A stretch of 64,000 nucleotides of DNA from Bullera alba (Eukaryota > Basidiomycota > Tremellomycetes > Tremellales > Bulleraceae). A program made the position numbers and the translations under genes. The stretch covers positions 1,054,001-1,118,000 of the forward strand of contig BCIX01000003.1 of assembly GCA_001600095.1 (NCBI GenBank), written 5' to 3'. This document shows positions 36,086 through 47,201 of the stretch, in pieces (position 1 is the first letter of the stretch; every line of letters starts with the position of its first letter). The notes under the pieces are model-generated. The model saw nothing but the letters and a program-made list of their open reading frames with translations, searched no databases and had not been told where the DNA came from.

Positions 36086-36177
36086 AGCCCTCACTGGGGC
36101 TCGAACCCAGGACCTTTCGATGCCTAACCCGGATGGAAAATAAGAGTCGAAAGCTCTACCGACGGAGCTCTGAAGGC
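36086..36177 (-). tRNA. tRNA-Lys (anticodon CUU) with 19-nt intron
   Basis: On the minus strand, GCCTTCA at 36177-36171 pairs with TGAGGGC ending at 36087. The D arm is GCTC...GAGC, the anticodon loop is CT-CTT-A split by an intron and closed by TTCGA/TCGAA, and the T arm is CTGGG-TTCGAGC-CCCAG. The intron, complement(36122..36140), sits right after position 37 as in all nuclear tRNA introns. The exon lengths are 37 and 36 nt. The CUU anticodon decodes AAG. Confidence 0.93.
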
Positions 36178-36386
36178 ACTATTCATGTCTGATCCAGATC
36201 GGATATAATCCTACACGGTGTCTTGGTACCGGAACGGAACCTTGCCGAGTCGTCCAAGACCCGAGTTTGTGGGAATGGTAGTGTGGATCACGAGGAGATC
36301 TCCCTTGTCCTTTGCAAGTGTGACCAAGGAGATCACATTAGGAGCTTGCCATACTCGTCAACGACAGAATCCCTTCACGGTCAGCA

Positions 36387-38505
36387 ATGCTCCCCAGACG
36401 TGCAGCTTTGTCGCCCCTGGCGCGCACCCACCAGAGATGCCTGTCTAGCCGAGCGCAGCAGGTGCTCGCTGGAGTGGGCCTTCCTACAGATGACAAGCCC
36501 ATCCCTGGACTGTATGACGGTGCTTGGGGAGGTTCAGGTGCCGAGCTCAAGTCTACATGCCCAGCCACCGGCGAGGTTCTGGCGCGTGTCACATCGGTGA
36601 GGATGGGATGCTCAGAGGTCATGCTAATGACTCTAGGCGACTGTTGCCGAGACGCAAGAAGCCATTCGAAAGACGAAAGAGGCGGGGAGACTAGTACGAG
36701 CCATGCCGGCGCCGAAGAGAGGAGAGGTCATTCGTCAGATCCGAGAGGTGCTGTCGAGCAAGGTGAATGAGCTGGGGGATCTGGTCACGCTGGAGATGGG
36801 CAAGATCAAGAGCGAGGGTAAAGGAGAGGTGCAAGAGGTGAGTGTAAGTCTGTGTGATGAGCTGACCCTCAGTTTGTGGATATCGTAAGTGCTCCACTCG
36901 ATGGCGTTGCTCAGCGTTCTAGTGTGACTATGCCACTGGTCTGTCGCGGATGATGGCTGGCAGGGTCCTCCCCTCGGAGAGATCTCAGCATGTTATATAT
37001 GAGAGTGGGTATATGAAGGTAGATTGTCCTGACATGCGCAGTCCCGAACCCGCTTGGCGTGGTCGGTATACTATCCGCCTTCAACTTTCCTGTAAGCTAC
37101 AGCGTGTGTGTAGAGCTGATAGAGTAGGTCGCCGTGTACGGCTGGAATTTGTCTATAGCGCTTGCAGCAGGGTGGGTCGGGGTTCACCATAATGAGCTGA
37201 CCGGTAGTAACTCTACGATCTGGAAGCCCGCACCGTCCACGCCACTGTAGGTAATCTCGCTGGATCTCGTCTGACCTGTTAGGTGCTCCATTGCAGTGAC
37301 CAAGCTCATAGCGCCAGTGTTTGAGAGCAACGGCTTGCCCGGGGCTGCCGCTGCGCTGGTATGCGGCGGAGCAGACGTCGGCAAAGAGGTCGTCGGCAGC
37401 AGAGATGTCGACCTGGGTGAGTCCAACGTTTGCGACTATGTTGACTTGTATAGTGAGCTTTACTGGCTCGGAGAAGATTGGCAAAGAGGTCGGCAAGGTG
37501 GTAATGGACAGGTTTGGCAAGGTGAGTCGAATGCAAAGGTCACTGCTCACGCCAGTCACTCCTCGAGCTCGGAGGCAACAACGCCGTGATCGTGGACAAG
37601 GACGCCGACCTGGATCTCGCACTACAGGCGGTTCTCTTTGCCGCCGTTGGCACTGCGTGAGTGGACTGCCGGGGTCGTAGCTAAGCCATCTAGGGGCCAG
37701 AGGTGCACGAGTACTCGCCGGCTATTCCTCCATCGAGACATTTCTGCACAGTTCCTCAGTCGCCTAATGGGGATATACGACTCTTCCAAGTTGCCCGCTG
37801 GTGACCCGCTCAACCCGTCAACCCTCATCGGCCCTCTGCACAACCCTGCCGCAGTGGACATTTACATGAAGACGCTGGACAACATCAAGTCGAGAGGAGG
37901 AGAGGTGTTGACCAAACGCCAGGGCAAGATGGATCTCGAGGGCTCTAGTGGAAACTACGTTTGGCCTATCGTGGTCAGACCAAGGAAGGATGATCCGAGC
38001 TGGCAGGAAGAGACGTTTGCGCCAATCTTGCAGGTCGCAGAGTTTGACACGCTGGACGAGGCCATTCAGTGAGTCGAGAATTGCTCCGTCCGCTGACTGG
38101 CAGACTTAACAATAGCGTCCCCCAGGGACTGTCTTCATCTCTGTTTACCAACAGCATCCGCTCGATGGGTCAGTGGCTCGGACCAGAGGGCAGTGATTGT
38201 GGTATAGCCAATGTAAGTGCAGTACAAAGTCTCCGCTGACGAGTTGCAGATCAACGTGGGCTCGTCGGGGTGAGTGCTCTAGCAAAGGCAACGTACTGAC
38301 TCTAACCCAGGGCCGAGATTGGCGCAGCGTTTGGCGGAAACGGCTCAACAGTGAGTGAACAAGGAGGCCAGAGCTCACCGTTTAGGGCTGGGGCAGAGAG
38401 TCTGGAGGCGACGCTTGGCACCAGTACGTGAGGTGGTCGGCTGCGACGGTCAACTACTCGGACCAGATGCCACTGGCTCAAGGAGTGTCGTTTGGGCAGG
38501 CCTAA
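36387..38505 (+). CDS. ALDH7: Aldehyde dehydrogenase, ALDH7 (antiquitin) family
   Basis: Modelled in 15 exons: join(36387..36596,36637..36837,36873..36884,36923..37004,37042..37091,37128..37171,37208..37246,37283..37416,37454..37521,37556..37656,37694..38068,38116..38212,38250..38269,38311..38350,38386..38505), 530 residues, all phases closing. Hallmarks: [38 protein letters not shown] (oxyanion Asn), FTGSEKIG (NAD loop), LLELGGNN (general base Glu), AGQRCTS (catalytic Cys) and [16 protein letters not shown]. These blocks follow human ALDH7A1, which oxidises alpha-aminoadipic semialdehyde in lysine breakdown; the fungal substrate is inferred. The Arg/Ser-rich start ([15 protein letters not shown]) looks like a mitochondrial presequence. 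It is the most fragmented gene here, with exons of 12 and 20 nt. It is convergent with the ABC transporter. Confidence 0.93.
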
Positions 38506-38669
38506 GCACATATGCAGCCCTTGTGCGCGACAGTAATCAAACTTGCATTCTCCGCGCGACAGAGGTTACGAACGACTTGAGTGCTACAGTTTTGTCTCTA
38601 TGAACGACCAAACAGGATGAAGCGGCTGGAACGCCATTAAGTGTAAGGAAAGGTAATAAAAATGTAGGC

Positions 38670-41600
38670 TTATCGCTTGGTGTACTTTAAGAATCGGGCC
38701 GCGAACAGCAGCACCAAGATGTTGAAGGCACAGTAGCAGATCTAGACGGGTCAGTCTCTTGGACAATCTCTCGATCGAAAACGACTCACAAAGATGCCAA
38801 AGTCTCTCCATCTCGTGCTGTAGTCGATGTTGAGGGTGACCAAGAAGCTGTCTCCGACCGAGGCCTGGCAGAATTGACAGTTGTCCGTGGCGTCCGGGTT
38901 GTTCAGGTATCCTCCAACGGCCTGGGCGAATTGTCCAGCGTAGGCGGCACACGACTGTCCGGCGGGTGGTGCTAAGAAAGTCAGCACCGCGTTGGGCAAA
39001 TATGCACTCACGGAAGACCTGGAACTCAGAGTCTGTGCACCTGATGGGCTGGTCGTGGAGCACAGTCGACAAGACACCGCTGATGAGTCTCGTGAAGGGG
39101 TCCTAATTGTCAGCGGCGCTCAGACTAGACACTCACAAGTTCGTACATCCACGCTCGCCAGAAGTAGGTCATGGTGGCGTAAGGAGCAGTGACACCGCAG
39201 AAGACGGAGAAGACCACGAGTAGGAACGGGTTGAAGAGGGCTAACAGTCAGTACAGCCAAAACCGCTTGGACTCACCAGCAACCAGGATCGAGGGACTCA
39301 ACGCGGCGACAGCCTGACCAAGAGTCACCGCGTAGATCTCGGTCGTCAACACCATGAGGAAAAAGTATCCCGCTCGAGACGAGGCAAAGGGGAAGCCGAC
39401 TCCATAGTAGAGGATGAGGAAAAAGGCGACGGAGCAACCGAGCGAGTAGGGCATCTCGGCGAGCATCTGCGTGAGGGCAAAGATGGTGCTCGAGTACATC
39501 TTACTCGAAGACTCTCGGGCAAAGGTCATTCGACTCATAATGTACTGCGGCTCGATCTGGGCAAGGACCAACGCTGGCAGAATAGTGATGAAGAAGCAAG
39601 CAAACACCTTGTACTGAAGCTCCTGATACGAGTCGCCGAGTTGCAAAAAGGTCAGGGTGACAACCAGGGCGATGGCGAGATGGGCAAACAGTCGGGTGTA
39701 CTGGTAATCAGCCTGTCGCCAAAGCGCAACGTTGGTTCGGTGGAGGACGAGTTTGAGTTGACCAAAGAAGCTCTGAGAGTATTCGGATCGCTTGCCAGTC
39801 TCCTCGACGGGCTTGGCCAAGGCCTCGGCCTTGAGTCGGTGGACTTCTTCCTTGGTAGCCTTGAACTCGGGCGAGTTCTTCCACTTTTCGTGCCAATCAC
39901 CGCCGATACGCTTTCGCGATCCAGCACCGATAGCCTCGAGCATGAACTCGGCCGGGTTGACATTGTTGGGGACCGGGGCGCCGTTCCTCTCGAGATAGTC
40001 GATCAGGACGTGAGAGTCTTCACCAATGTCACCAAAGTAGACGGTCTGACCACCACGTTGGAGCAGGAGCAGTCGGTCAAAGGACTGGAAGAGGAGGGCA
40101 TTCGGCTGGTGGATGGTACACAGGATCTTTTGACCGGCGGCGGTGAGCTTTCGCAAGAATCGGACCAAGTTCCAAGCAGATTGTCCATCGAGACCACTCT
40201 GTTTGTCAGCAGAGAACACACTTTTTACTCACGGTTGGCTCGTCCAGGAAGAGAAGCAGGTCTGGCTTGGCGGCAAGCTCGACACCGATAGTGACTCGCT
40301 TCCTGGCCTCGACAGAGAGACCGTAACCGGGGAAACCAATCATACCATCGGCAAGATCCTGGAGCTCGAGCAATTCGATAATGTCCTCGCAGTAGGCATC
40401 CTTTTCCTCTTTCGAGACGTGGGCGGGTTGACGGAGGTAGGCGGAGAACTGGAGGGCTTCTCGGACAGTGGCGGTCCACTCGTGAGTGTCTTGCTGCTCG
40501 GCATACGCACACCCTCGCTGGAAATCCTTGCCAGTGGGTCGACCGTTGTACAAGACCTCACCAGTGACAACTCCGGTAGTCTTTCGCGAGGCGAGGACGT
40601 CGAGGAGCGTGGTCTTGCCCGCACCAGAAGCTCCCATGAGCGCAGTGAGGGTACCGGGCTTGACGTAACCGTCGACGTTGGTGAGGAGTTGTCGCTGACC
40701 ACCTTTGACGGGGACGTGGTAGCAGAGATCCTCCCAGGTGAATGGGTCCGGGGCCATCTTGAGCGCAGAGACATCCTGTTCGAGCTCTCCTCGTCTAAAG
40801 GCGTCTCGTCGCTCGGCAAGTCGTTCGTTGGCAGCCTTGGTCTTCTTGTCCTCCTTTTTGAACACGACCACGGCCAAGTTGGCAGCGGCGCTGTTGAGCT
40901 TTTCGATGAGGAACATTTGCAGGATCATGAAGAATGCCCAGAAACCCATGAGGATACCAAAGTTTCGCCAAATGTGCGACTTTGTAAACTCGTAACCGGC
41001 GTACATGTAGTCGTTGCCGTCGACCAGGTTTTGACCGACACCACTTCCGGGGAGCGAGCACAGCTGGTTGGGACCGACGTTGTCCGGGTAGCCAGTGATA
41101 CCAGAACCGGGGATGTTTCTCGGGACGCTGTAGCTCGAGTCGCAAGTCAACTCTAGCCGGCTAAACTCGTTGGAAAAGATGGCCTCGTAACCATAACTGA
41201 TCGGGTTGAGGTAGTAGAGCCAGAACAACCATCGCTTCATCGCAAACACTGGAATCATATAACCCGTGTAGGTGACCATGATGGAGATGAGCACCGAGGC
41301 GAGACGAGCTGCGACGTTGTAGTCTGTTGTTCCAACACCGAGCGTTCGGAAGAACCCGGCCATGACCATGAACGTGAGGAAGACGAAGAGGTAAAAGATG
41401 AAGAACGCGCCGGCACTCGAGTACAGACCACCCATAAAGTAGAGGATGATACTGAAGAAGAAGATGTTGCTTGCGTTGAACGGAATGTCACTCAGGACGG
41501 CGGCGACGGCAAAGGCGGCGGGTCTGAAGAACCGATAACCACTCTGACGGTAGAGGACGGATCGGCCCTGCATCTGAGATGGCAATTCGGAGAACGAGGT

Positions 41601-43509
41601 GAGCGCGTTGAACAAAAGACCCAAGAAGAGGAGACCACCTCGGGTGAAAGCACCAGAGGCCGAGACGGGGAGTCGGTAGTAGAGGGAGCCGACAATGAGA
41701 GCAATGACGATGGAAGTGGCGTAACCAGTGTAGACGCCAAACTTGTCCTGGAACTTGAGCACGGTCTGTCGTTTGGTGATGGCCCAGATCTGGGCCCAGA
41801 GGGGGACGGTGTAGGACGACTTTTTGGACAGGCCCGAGTGTCTTGAGGTCAGCGACGATCACACCTTTAGACTCACCTCTGCTCGGAGACGGCAGCTCGG
41901 AACTCGTCTCGCGTGGCGGCATCCTCCCTCATGAGCGTCTTGTAGGCATCCTTTTCAGCCACCATGCGCGCGTGGACTTCAGACTCGAGGAAAGCCTTCT
42001 CCATGGTCTCGGCGGTGGATGGAACGTTGTCGGCGCTCCTGCCTTCCTGGAATCGACGCTCGTTGGGGTCGGTACAACCAGAGAGGTAGTCGGCCGTGGT
42101 CTGACGAGGTTGATCGGCGTATCCGAGGCCGATCATGTACTTTCTAGCCTCTGTGGCGGGACCATAGTAGACGACGTGGCTTTCGTTGAGGACGAGCACC
42201 TTGTCAAACTGCTGGTAGATGCCCTCACCGGCCTGGTAGAGCGAGACAAAGGTGGTCATTTGCATAATGTCGGTGAGCAGTCGGAGCGACTTGGCATAGT
42301 CGAGCGCGGTCGAGGCGTCGAGACCTCGGGTCGAGTTGTCCCACGAGGCGACAGAGGCGTTGCCAGAGAACATTTCTGCGATCGAGACTCGCTTTCGCTC
42401 TCCACCGGATACACCACGGACGTATGCGTTTCCGACCTAGAGTCAGCAATGTTCATCTCGGGTGACTCACAATGGTGTTGGCAGTGTGCTTGATGTTCAA
42501 CATGGAGAGGAGCATGTTGAGGACCTCTTCCCTGAAGGCGGCGTTGGACACACCGGGAATCTTCTTCCTCGGCGTCTTGGTCTCGAGGGCGAATCGGATG
42601 GTTTGGGCGACGGTGAGGGTGGGTAGATGGTCGTCGTCTTCCTGGTTGTAGACGACCTCACTAAAGGTCAGCCCGGCCTATACTACTAACTCACCCTCCG
42701 TACTGCTTCTTCATCTCCTTCCAGCCGACACCGGCGTACTCGACGTCTCCGTTGACGCTGAGGTAAGAGTCACGCTGGTTGGCAATGGCCTTGAGAAAGG
42801 TGGAACAACCAGCTCCAGGTCGACCAATGACGAGACACATTTCTCCTGGCTTGAGGGCGCCGGATGTCTTGTGCAGGATGGTCTTGGGTCCAGGCTGGAA
42901 GAGCTTGACGCCGAAAAGTCCGAGAAGGTTGATGACGGGCATCTAAAGTTAGCACGATCGCTACGGGTGACTCACCATAAATTGCTCAATGACAGCGTTT
43001 TGAAACGTTCGGATGTTGATCTTTAGACCACCAGCGCCGATGACCTCGAGATCATCCCAGACAACACCGACGGCCTTGTGCTTGATACCGGCCTCGTCGG
43101 ATCGCTTCCTGCCCACGGCAAGGGTTTCGGCAAGGTCAAACTCCTCTTCCTCATTGCCCTTCTCGGCGTCGGGGGCGGGACCCGAGGTGGCGGTTGAAAT
43201 GGCTCTCTCGGGTTTGACGAAACCAGATCGGATCGATCGACGAGTGTTGCTCCTCTGCAGCTCTTGCGAGTGGTGAGATAGGTTGGAGAAACGCCTTTCG
43301 AGCGCGGCAAACTCCTCCTTTCCTTTCCTCACGGAAACACCTCGACCACCCTCGCCGAGCTCGGCGACGTGATCCATGGAAGAGTTGGCGGATCGCTTCA
43401 TGCCGATCTGGTCGTCGGGAAGACCAAGTCCGCCCTGGACGTCTGGCTCGTTGACGATGGTGTTGCCTGACGACGAGCCTGCGCCGGTGGAACCAGCTTT
43501 CTCGGCCAT
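38670..43509 (-). CDS. PDR-type (ABCG) full-size ABC transporter
   Basis: Modelled in 10 exons: complement(join(38670..38741,38790..38971,39012..39102,39137..39240,39277..40198,40233..41841,41877..42436,42471..42660,42695..42942,42976..43509)), 1503 residues, the usual PDR length. The order NBD1-TMD1-NBD2-TMD2 is clear. NBD1 has the PDR-type Walker A GRPGAGCST with Cys for Lys, signature VSGGERKR and a Walker B with Asn for Glu (SWDNSTRGLD). NBD2 has an intact Walker A GASGAGKTT and Walker B LLLFLDEPTSGLD but a degenerate signature (LSVEARKRV). So one composite ATP site should be active, as usual in PDR pumps. These transporters export lipids and hydrophobic drugs from the plasma membrane; Snq2, Pdr5 and Cryptococcus Afr1 are relatives. 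Which one is orthologous I cannot say. Codon use is strongly biased, suggesting high expression. Confidence 0.95.
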
Positions 43510-44344
43510 GTCGATAGGCCGGGAAATTTGTTGTTGTTCAATGTTGATGTCCGATGGGACTGGGTTGAAGAAAAAGGCCTCGCGCTTCTCGAGAGATGGC
43601 ACACTCGATGAGATCGGATAGAGTACAGTGATGAGAGCTTGATACCAACACAGTCTTCTCTCGACCAACTCTCGACGCCGATGACTGATGTAGTTGAGTC
43701 GATGGTACGATACGGAGCCGAAAGGGGGTTTTTGGTGGGGCGATTAGCAGGCTTTATTATTTATCGATTTCTCAAATGACCGAACTGGGTTAAAAAGGGG
43801 GCGCCTCTTCCGTTACCATTTACATCCATGCATGAGATGACTAACTCGGAGGTGTTCTCGGGCATAATCCCCTTGGCGCGGGAGCACAGCCAAAGGTATC
43901 TGGTTGATTACTAAGATGTCTAGAGCCGATGAAGTTATACCGAGGCTCAGACTAAAACATGCGAGACCGACGGGCAGAGATACGATGACAGTCTAGGGGT
44001 TAATGAGCTAAGGAGCCCGCGCCAGAATCACGTCTCAGTAACTATAGTGAGGAAGAAAGAGAGAGGGTGCGTCTGGGAGCGTCCACCCGTGTGCTCGCGT
44101 CCACCATCTGCGGTCCAGGGACCTCCAGGGAACTCGCCTGGACTCGCCGCAATATGGCGTTTGTTTACACGTTTGACATGTGGTAGGTCACTGGTACGTC
44201 TGAGTTAGTATGTAGGAGTTCGTCGTCGCTTCGTTGTCTTTCGTTGCACTCATGCTCACTCATGTACAAGGGTCAAGGAGGTCGCAGGAAGTCGCGGGAT
44301 GGCCCGATAGGGACAGGTTGCTCGCGAGGGGAAGCCATGGCCAG

Positions 44345-44403
44345 GGGGTGGAGGAGGGTAGAGGAGGGTGGAGGCTGGTGGAGGAGGATGGAGGCGGTGG
44401 AGG
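44345..44403 (+). repeat. Purine/G-rich imperfect GGTGGAGGA repeat
   Basis: About 59 bp made almost only of G and A with some T, in imperfect units such as GGAGGAGGGTAG and GGTGGAGGAGGATGG. The G-run spacing would allow a two-tetrad G-quadruplex. It lies in the long region upstream of the PDR transporter gene. Confidence 0.7.
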
Positions 44404-45696
44404 AATGAAAGGGAATGAATGCCCGACGGATAATAAACATGACCGATAGACATTAGACAACTCCTGACGCAGCCCAGCAGCTGCACCCTGGGGCGATCCG
44501 AGGAACCGATCGTCCCGCGGATGAGCGCATGAGCCCCCGTCGGAGTCTATACAAATCGATTGTCGACAATCTCGACTATATAGCTCCAACATCTCTGTCC
44601 AGTGTCTACGAACCGAGTCCGGTCCGTTCTGTTTGGACCAGATAAGGGCTATCTAGACCATTTTTTACTGTCAGGCCACCGGCCTTGATGCTATTCTGAT
44701 CAATCTAAGAATCATTACTCAATACCACTGAGTCATGCATCTTCGGATCTTGATTACAAAGCTGATCACGATATCGCATACTGCGTGAAGGCTGCGACGC
44801 CTCACAGAGCTGTACATTATCCCGAGTCGGCAAGTGTCAAGGCGCAGTCTGGCCGCGCAGACTTGCGCAGAGCGAGAGTTGATCCGACGTTGATAAATGA
44901 GATCTGAAGAACCACGGTCGACGTCCGACTCGTCGTGCCCTGTGACAAGTGAGGCCGTCATTCCAAGATGCACCACGGGTGTCAAGTCGGATATGGTCGA
45001 GAAGGACTGTCTCTGACGTATGGCAGGGACGCTGTAGAACCACAGTAGGAACGAAGGGAGATGGAGTCGAATGTCGATCAGCGGGACCAGAGGGGATTGG
45101 TCATGGATGTTGAAACGTTGAAACATGAAACACTTGCATGCCGCACCTCCGCCTGTGCCTGTCGAAGCAGAAGCAACAGCAACTGACCCGGCGAGCTGAC
45201 AATGAATGATGGAGCGCAGACACATACCGCTCGACTTGATCATGCTGCATCGTTCTTACTGTCAACCACTCCGCATTTCTATCACATCCACACCACACTG
45301 CACACCGAATAGCATCAACGTACGATCAACACAAACAACGACAGCGACATTACAGGTGACAGAGGAGACCTATGTGAGTAAGGTGGACATTTCGGAGATA
45401 TGTTCCTTGTTCCCCCTTCGACCTTCCGCTTCTTCCACCCTCTATCGTTCTGACTCTCCACCTGGTCGAGTTCTCCAGAAGCCACTTGGCAGCTGGAGTT
45501 TGCGCGGAAGCTGGCAATGGGTATAGATCTCGGGATAGAGCAGGGTCCTTCGGCCTACGTTCAATATTACTTCTTCGCATATGACTCCCCGGTCGTCCTG
45601 CCTGCAATCGAGTGTCCTCCGTGGAGCAAGTCGTCAGCTAGCATGGTGCCATAAAGGGTCGTTGAGATCGAGCAGGATCATTCCTTCTTCCTCCGC

Positions 45697-45738
45697 TCTC
45701 TTCTTATCAAGAACCTGTCTCTTCTTATCAAGAACCTG
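45697..45738 (+). repeat. Perfect 21-bp tandem duplication
   Basis: TCTCTTCTTATCAAGAACCT followed by G occurs twice in direct succession, without mismatch. Its period, 7 codons, would keep a frame, but the surrounding frame is not supported as coding. It is 165 bp before the ATG at 45903. Confidence 0.9.
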
Positions 45739-45902
45739 TCTCTCAGGCTCTGTCCGTATGGCGTACAGCTAGCTGCAGTGGCGTATCGGCGTCGAGCAGA
45801 TCGATGGTCCGATCCCAGCTTGAGACCCCCCGGTAAAGAAGACCCAGTGGAGGAGGGGTCCTTCAGAACCGAAGGACGAGCTGACCATCTTCTCCTAGTC
45901 CC

Positions 45903-46828
45903 ATGTCCACCTCTGTGAAACCTCTGCCCCCCGTTCGTCGTCGCCTGCCCCACTTTCACAACCAGGGCTTCTGTACAAGTCTTCAGCTCGGCCTGACCGA
46001 GTTCTTCAAACTTGTCGGTCTCGACAAATCACCAGGCCCCTTTGGTGAATGGGCTCGAGCGTCCCGCGGCCTCCCCTTTGCCGTCCCTTCTCGCAATGTC
46101 GTGGAAGCACTCAAGTCGATGTTGTCAGGCATTGACAAGGAGCGTGGTGACTCCCTTGCTAGCAGTAGCATGGATGTGATTGGGGATTGGAAGATTGCCG
46201 GAGGTGCGGATGGCGTGGAGGCGGATGGCGTGGAGGGGCTCACCGCGCCATACCTATGTGTGACGGAGCTCATCAGTCATCCCTCCTACTCGATTGTTGG
46301 CGCCATGATTCAGCTGAGCGACGGTTCATGGTACTGGGAGGAGATCGAACCGCTGGCGTCGAAAGTGGTCATTGCGGCTTTCTACAAACGTGTGGTGACA
46401 CCCGGGCGGGAATCGGAAGCCGAATCGAAAGACCCCCTGCCGAGCGGAGGAGATGAGGTAAGTCAAGTATGACTGAGGAAGATGTATACCGTCTGATTTC
46501 GGTTCAGAGCGAGGTCGACAATGGAAGTCTGTGGTGGAAAAGCGGGGAGCGACCGACATTGAATTCGGAAACAGCTCCGTATCACCTGATACCCAAGGGG
46601 GAGAAATCCAACCAAAGCTTCGACACATTCGAACGCGAAGAGGGGGAACGCACACTGACGTGTATCGCCATTCCCAGTCGCGATCGTTCACCGCTGGCAT
46701 CTCTCGGGGAGGAAGACGACTGGATTGTGTGTATCGAGGAAGACGACTGGGTTGTGTCTGTTGCCATTCCCCACCGTGATCAGCCACCACTGTCACCGCT
46801 CGAGGAGGACGACTGGACTGTCCTATAG
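45903..46828 (+). CDS. Orphan protein with acidic EEDDW repeats
   Basis: Modelled as join(45903..46457,46508..46828), 291 residues. A 50-nt intron (GTAAGT ... CTGAT ... TTCAG) joins two frames in phase, making one protein from what look like two overlapping frames. The first 185 residues look folded (LQLGLTEFFKLVGLDKSPGP, CVTELISHPSYSIVGAMIQL, GSWYWEEIEPLASKVVIAAF). The end carries three units of the form EEDDW followed by I/V/T-V, partly within longer repeats (IPSRDRSPLASLGEEDDW, IPHRDQPPLSPLEEDDW). No family is recognised. A 15-bp duplication codes GVEADGVEA within the first part. A further 5' exon is possible. Confidence 0.6.
46206..46235 (+). repeat. 15-bp tandem duplication inside the orphan gene
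   Basis: GCGGATGGCGTGGAG occurs twice in a row, in frame, duplicating five codons of the gene that starts at 45903. Confidence 0.9.
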
Positions 46829-47201
46829 CGGGAGGTCAGTCAGAGGGAGGGAATCACCGCGTGGTACCATCGAGCACAGGAGAGGGATGCAAAAGGGACC
46901 AACTGCCGTCGTCGACCGCTTTCTACGCACTGCCCACAAGATCAGGAGCGGATGATGAAACGTTGAACGACACCAGCTTACAAGCGTCCAACAGGTTGCG
47001 GTGAAGCGGCTCTTTCCGGACCCCTCGCCGGTCGTCGGTCGAAGCCGATATCAAGTCCAGTGCTCGCATGGTCGCACTCAATCGGCTTGACCAACAACAA
47101 CTTCGGGTCTGAGTACGGCTGGGATCAGCGCAGAGGCGGGGTTGCTGCCATGTCAATACTGGTCGAAGCTTGAATTGTCACCAATCTGACTGACGAGCAC
47201 G
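46829..47201. other. Intergenic sequence
   Basis: 373 bp between two plus-strand genes. It should hold the terminator of the orphan gene and the promoter of the peptidase-like gene. I see nothing else. Confidence 0.5.

Larger units (their letters stand above)
43510..45902. other. Long intergenic region between the ABC transporter and an orphan gene
   Basis: About 2.4 kb with no supported gene. It includes the transporter's upstream DNA, with an AT-rich TATA-like patch near 43753-43766, a G-rich repeat at 44345-44403 and, from about 45240, CA-rich sequence resembling a plus-strand leader. A good GTGAGT donor lies at 45373, so the transcript of the gene at 45903 may begin here and lose a leader intron. 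A minus-strand frame of 174 codons (44719-45243) has an ATG but no recognisable content. Confidence 0.5.

Noticed and set aside
40143..41156. 337-codon plus-strand open frame
   Set aside because: It is exactly antisense to the conserved second half of the PDR transporter; codon bias of that gene keeps the opposite strand open. The same holds for 39641-40291 and 41843-42493.
44719..45243. 174-codon minus-strand frame with ATG
   Set aside because: No recognisable domain, mixed composition and no splice signals; could be chance in a 2.4-kb gap, so not annotated as a gene.
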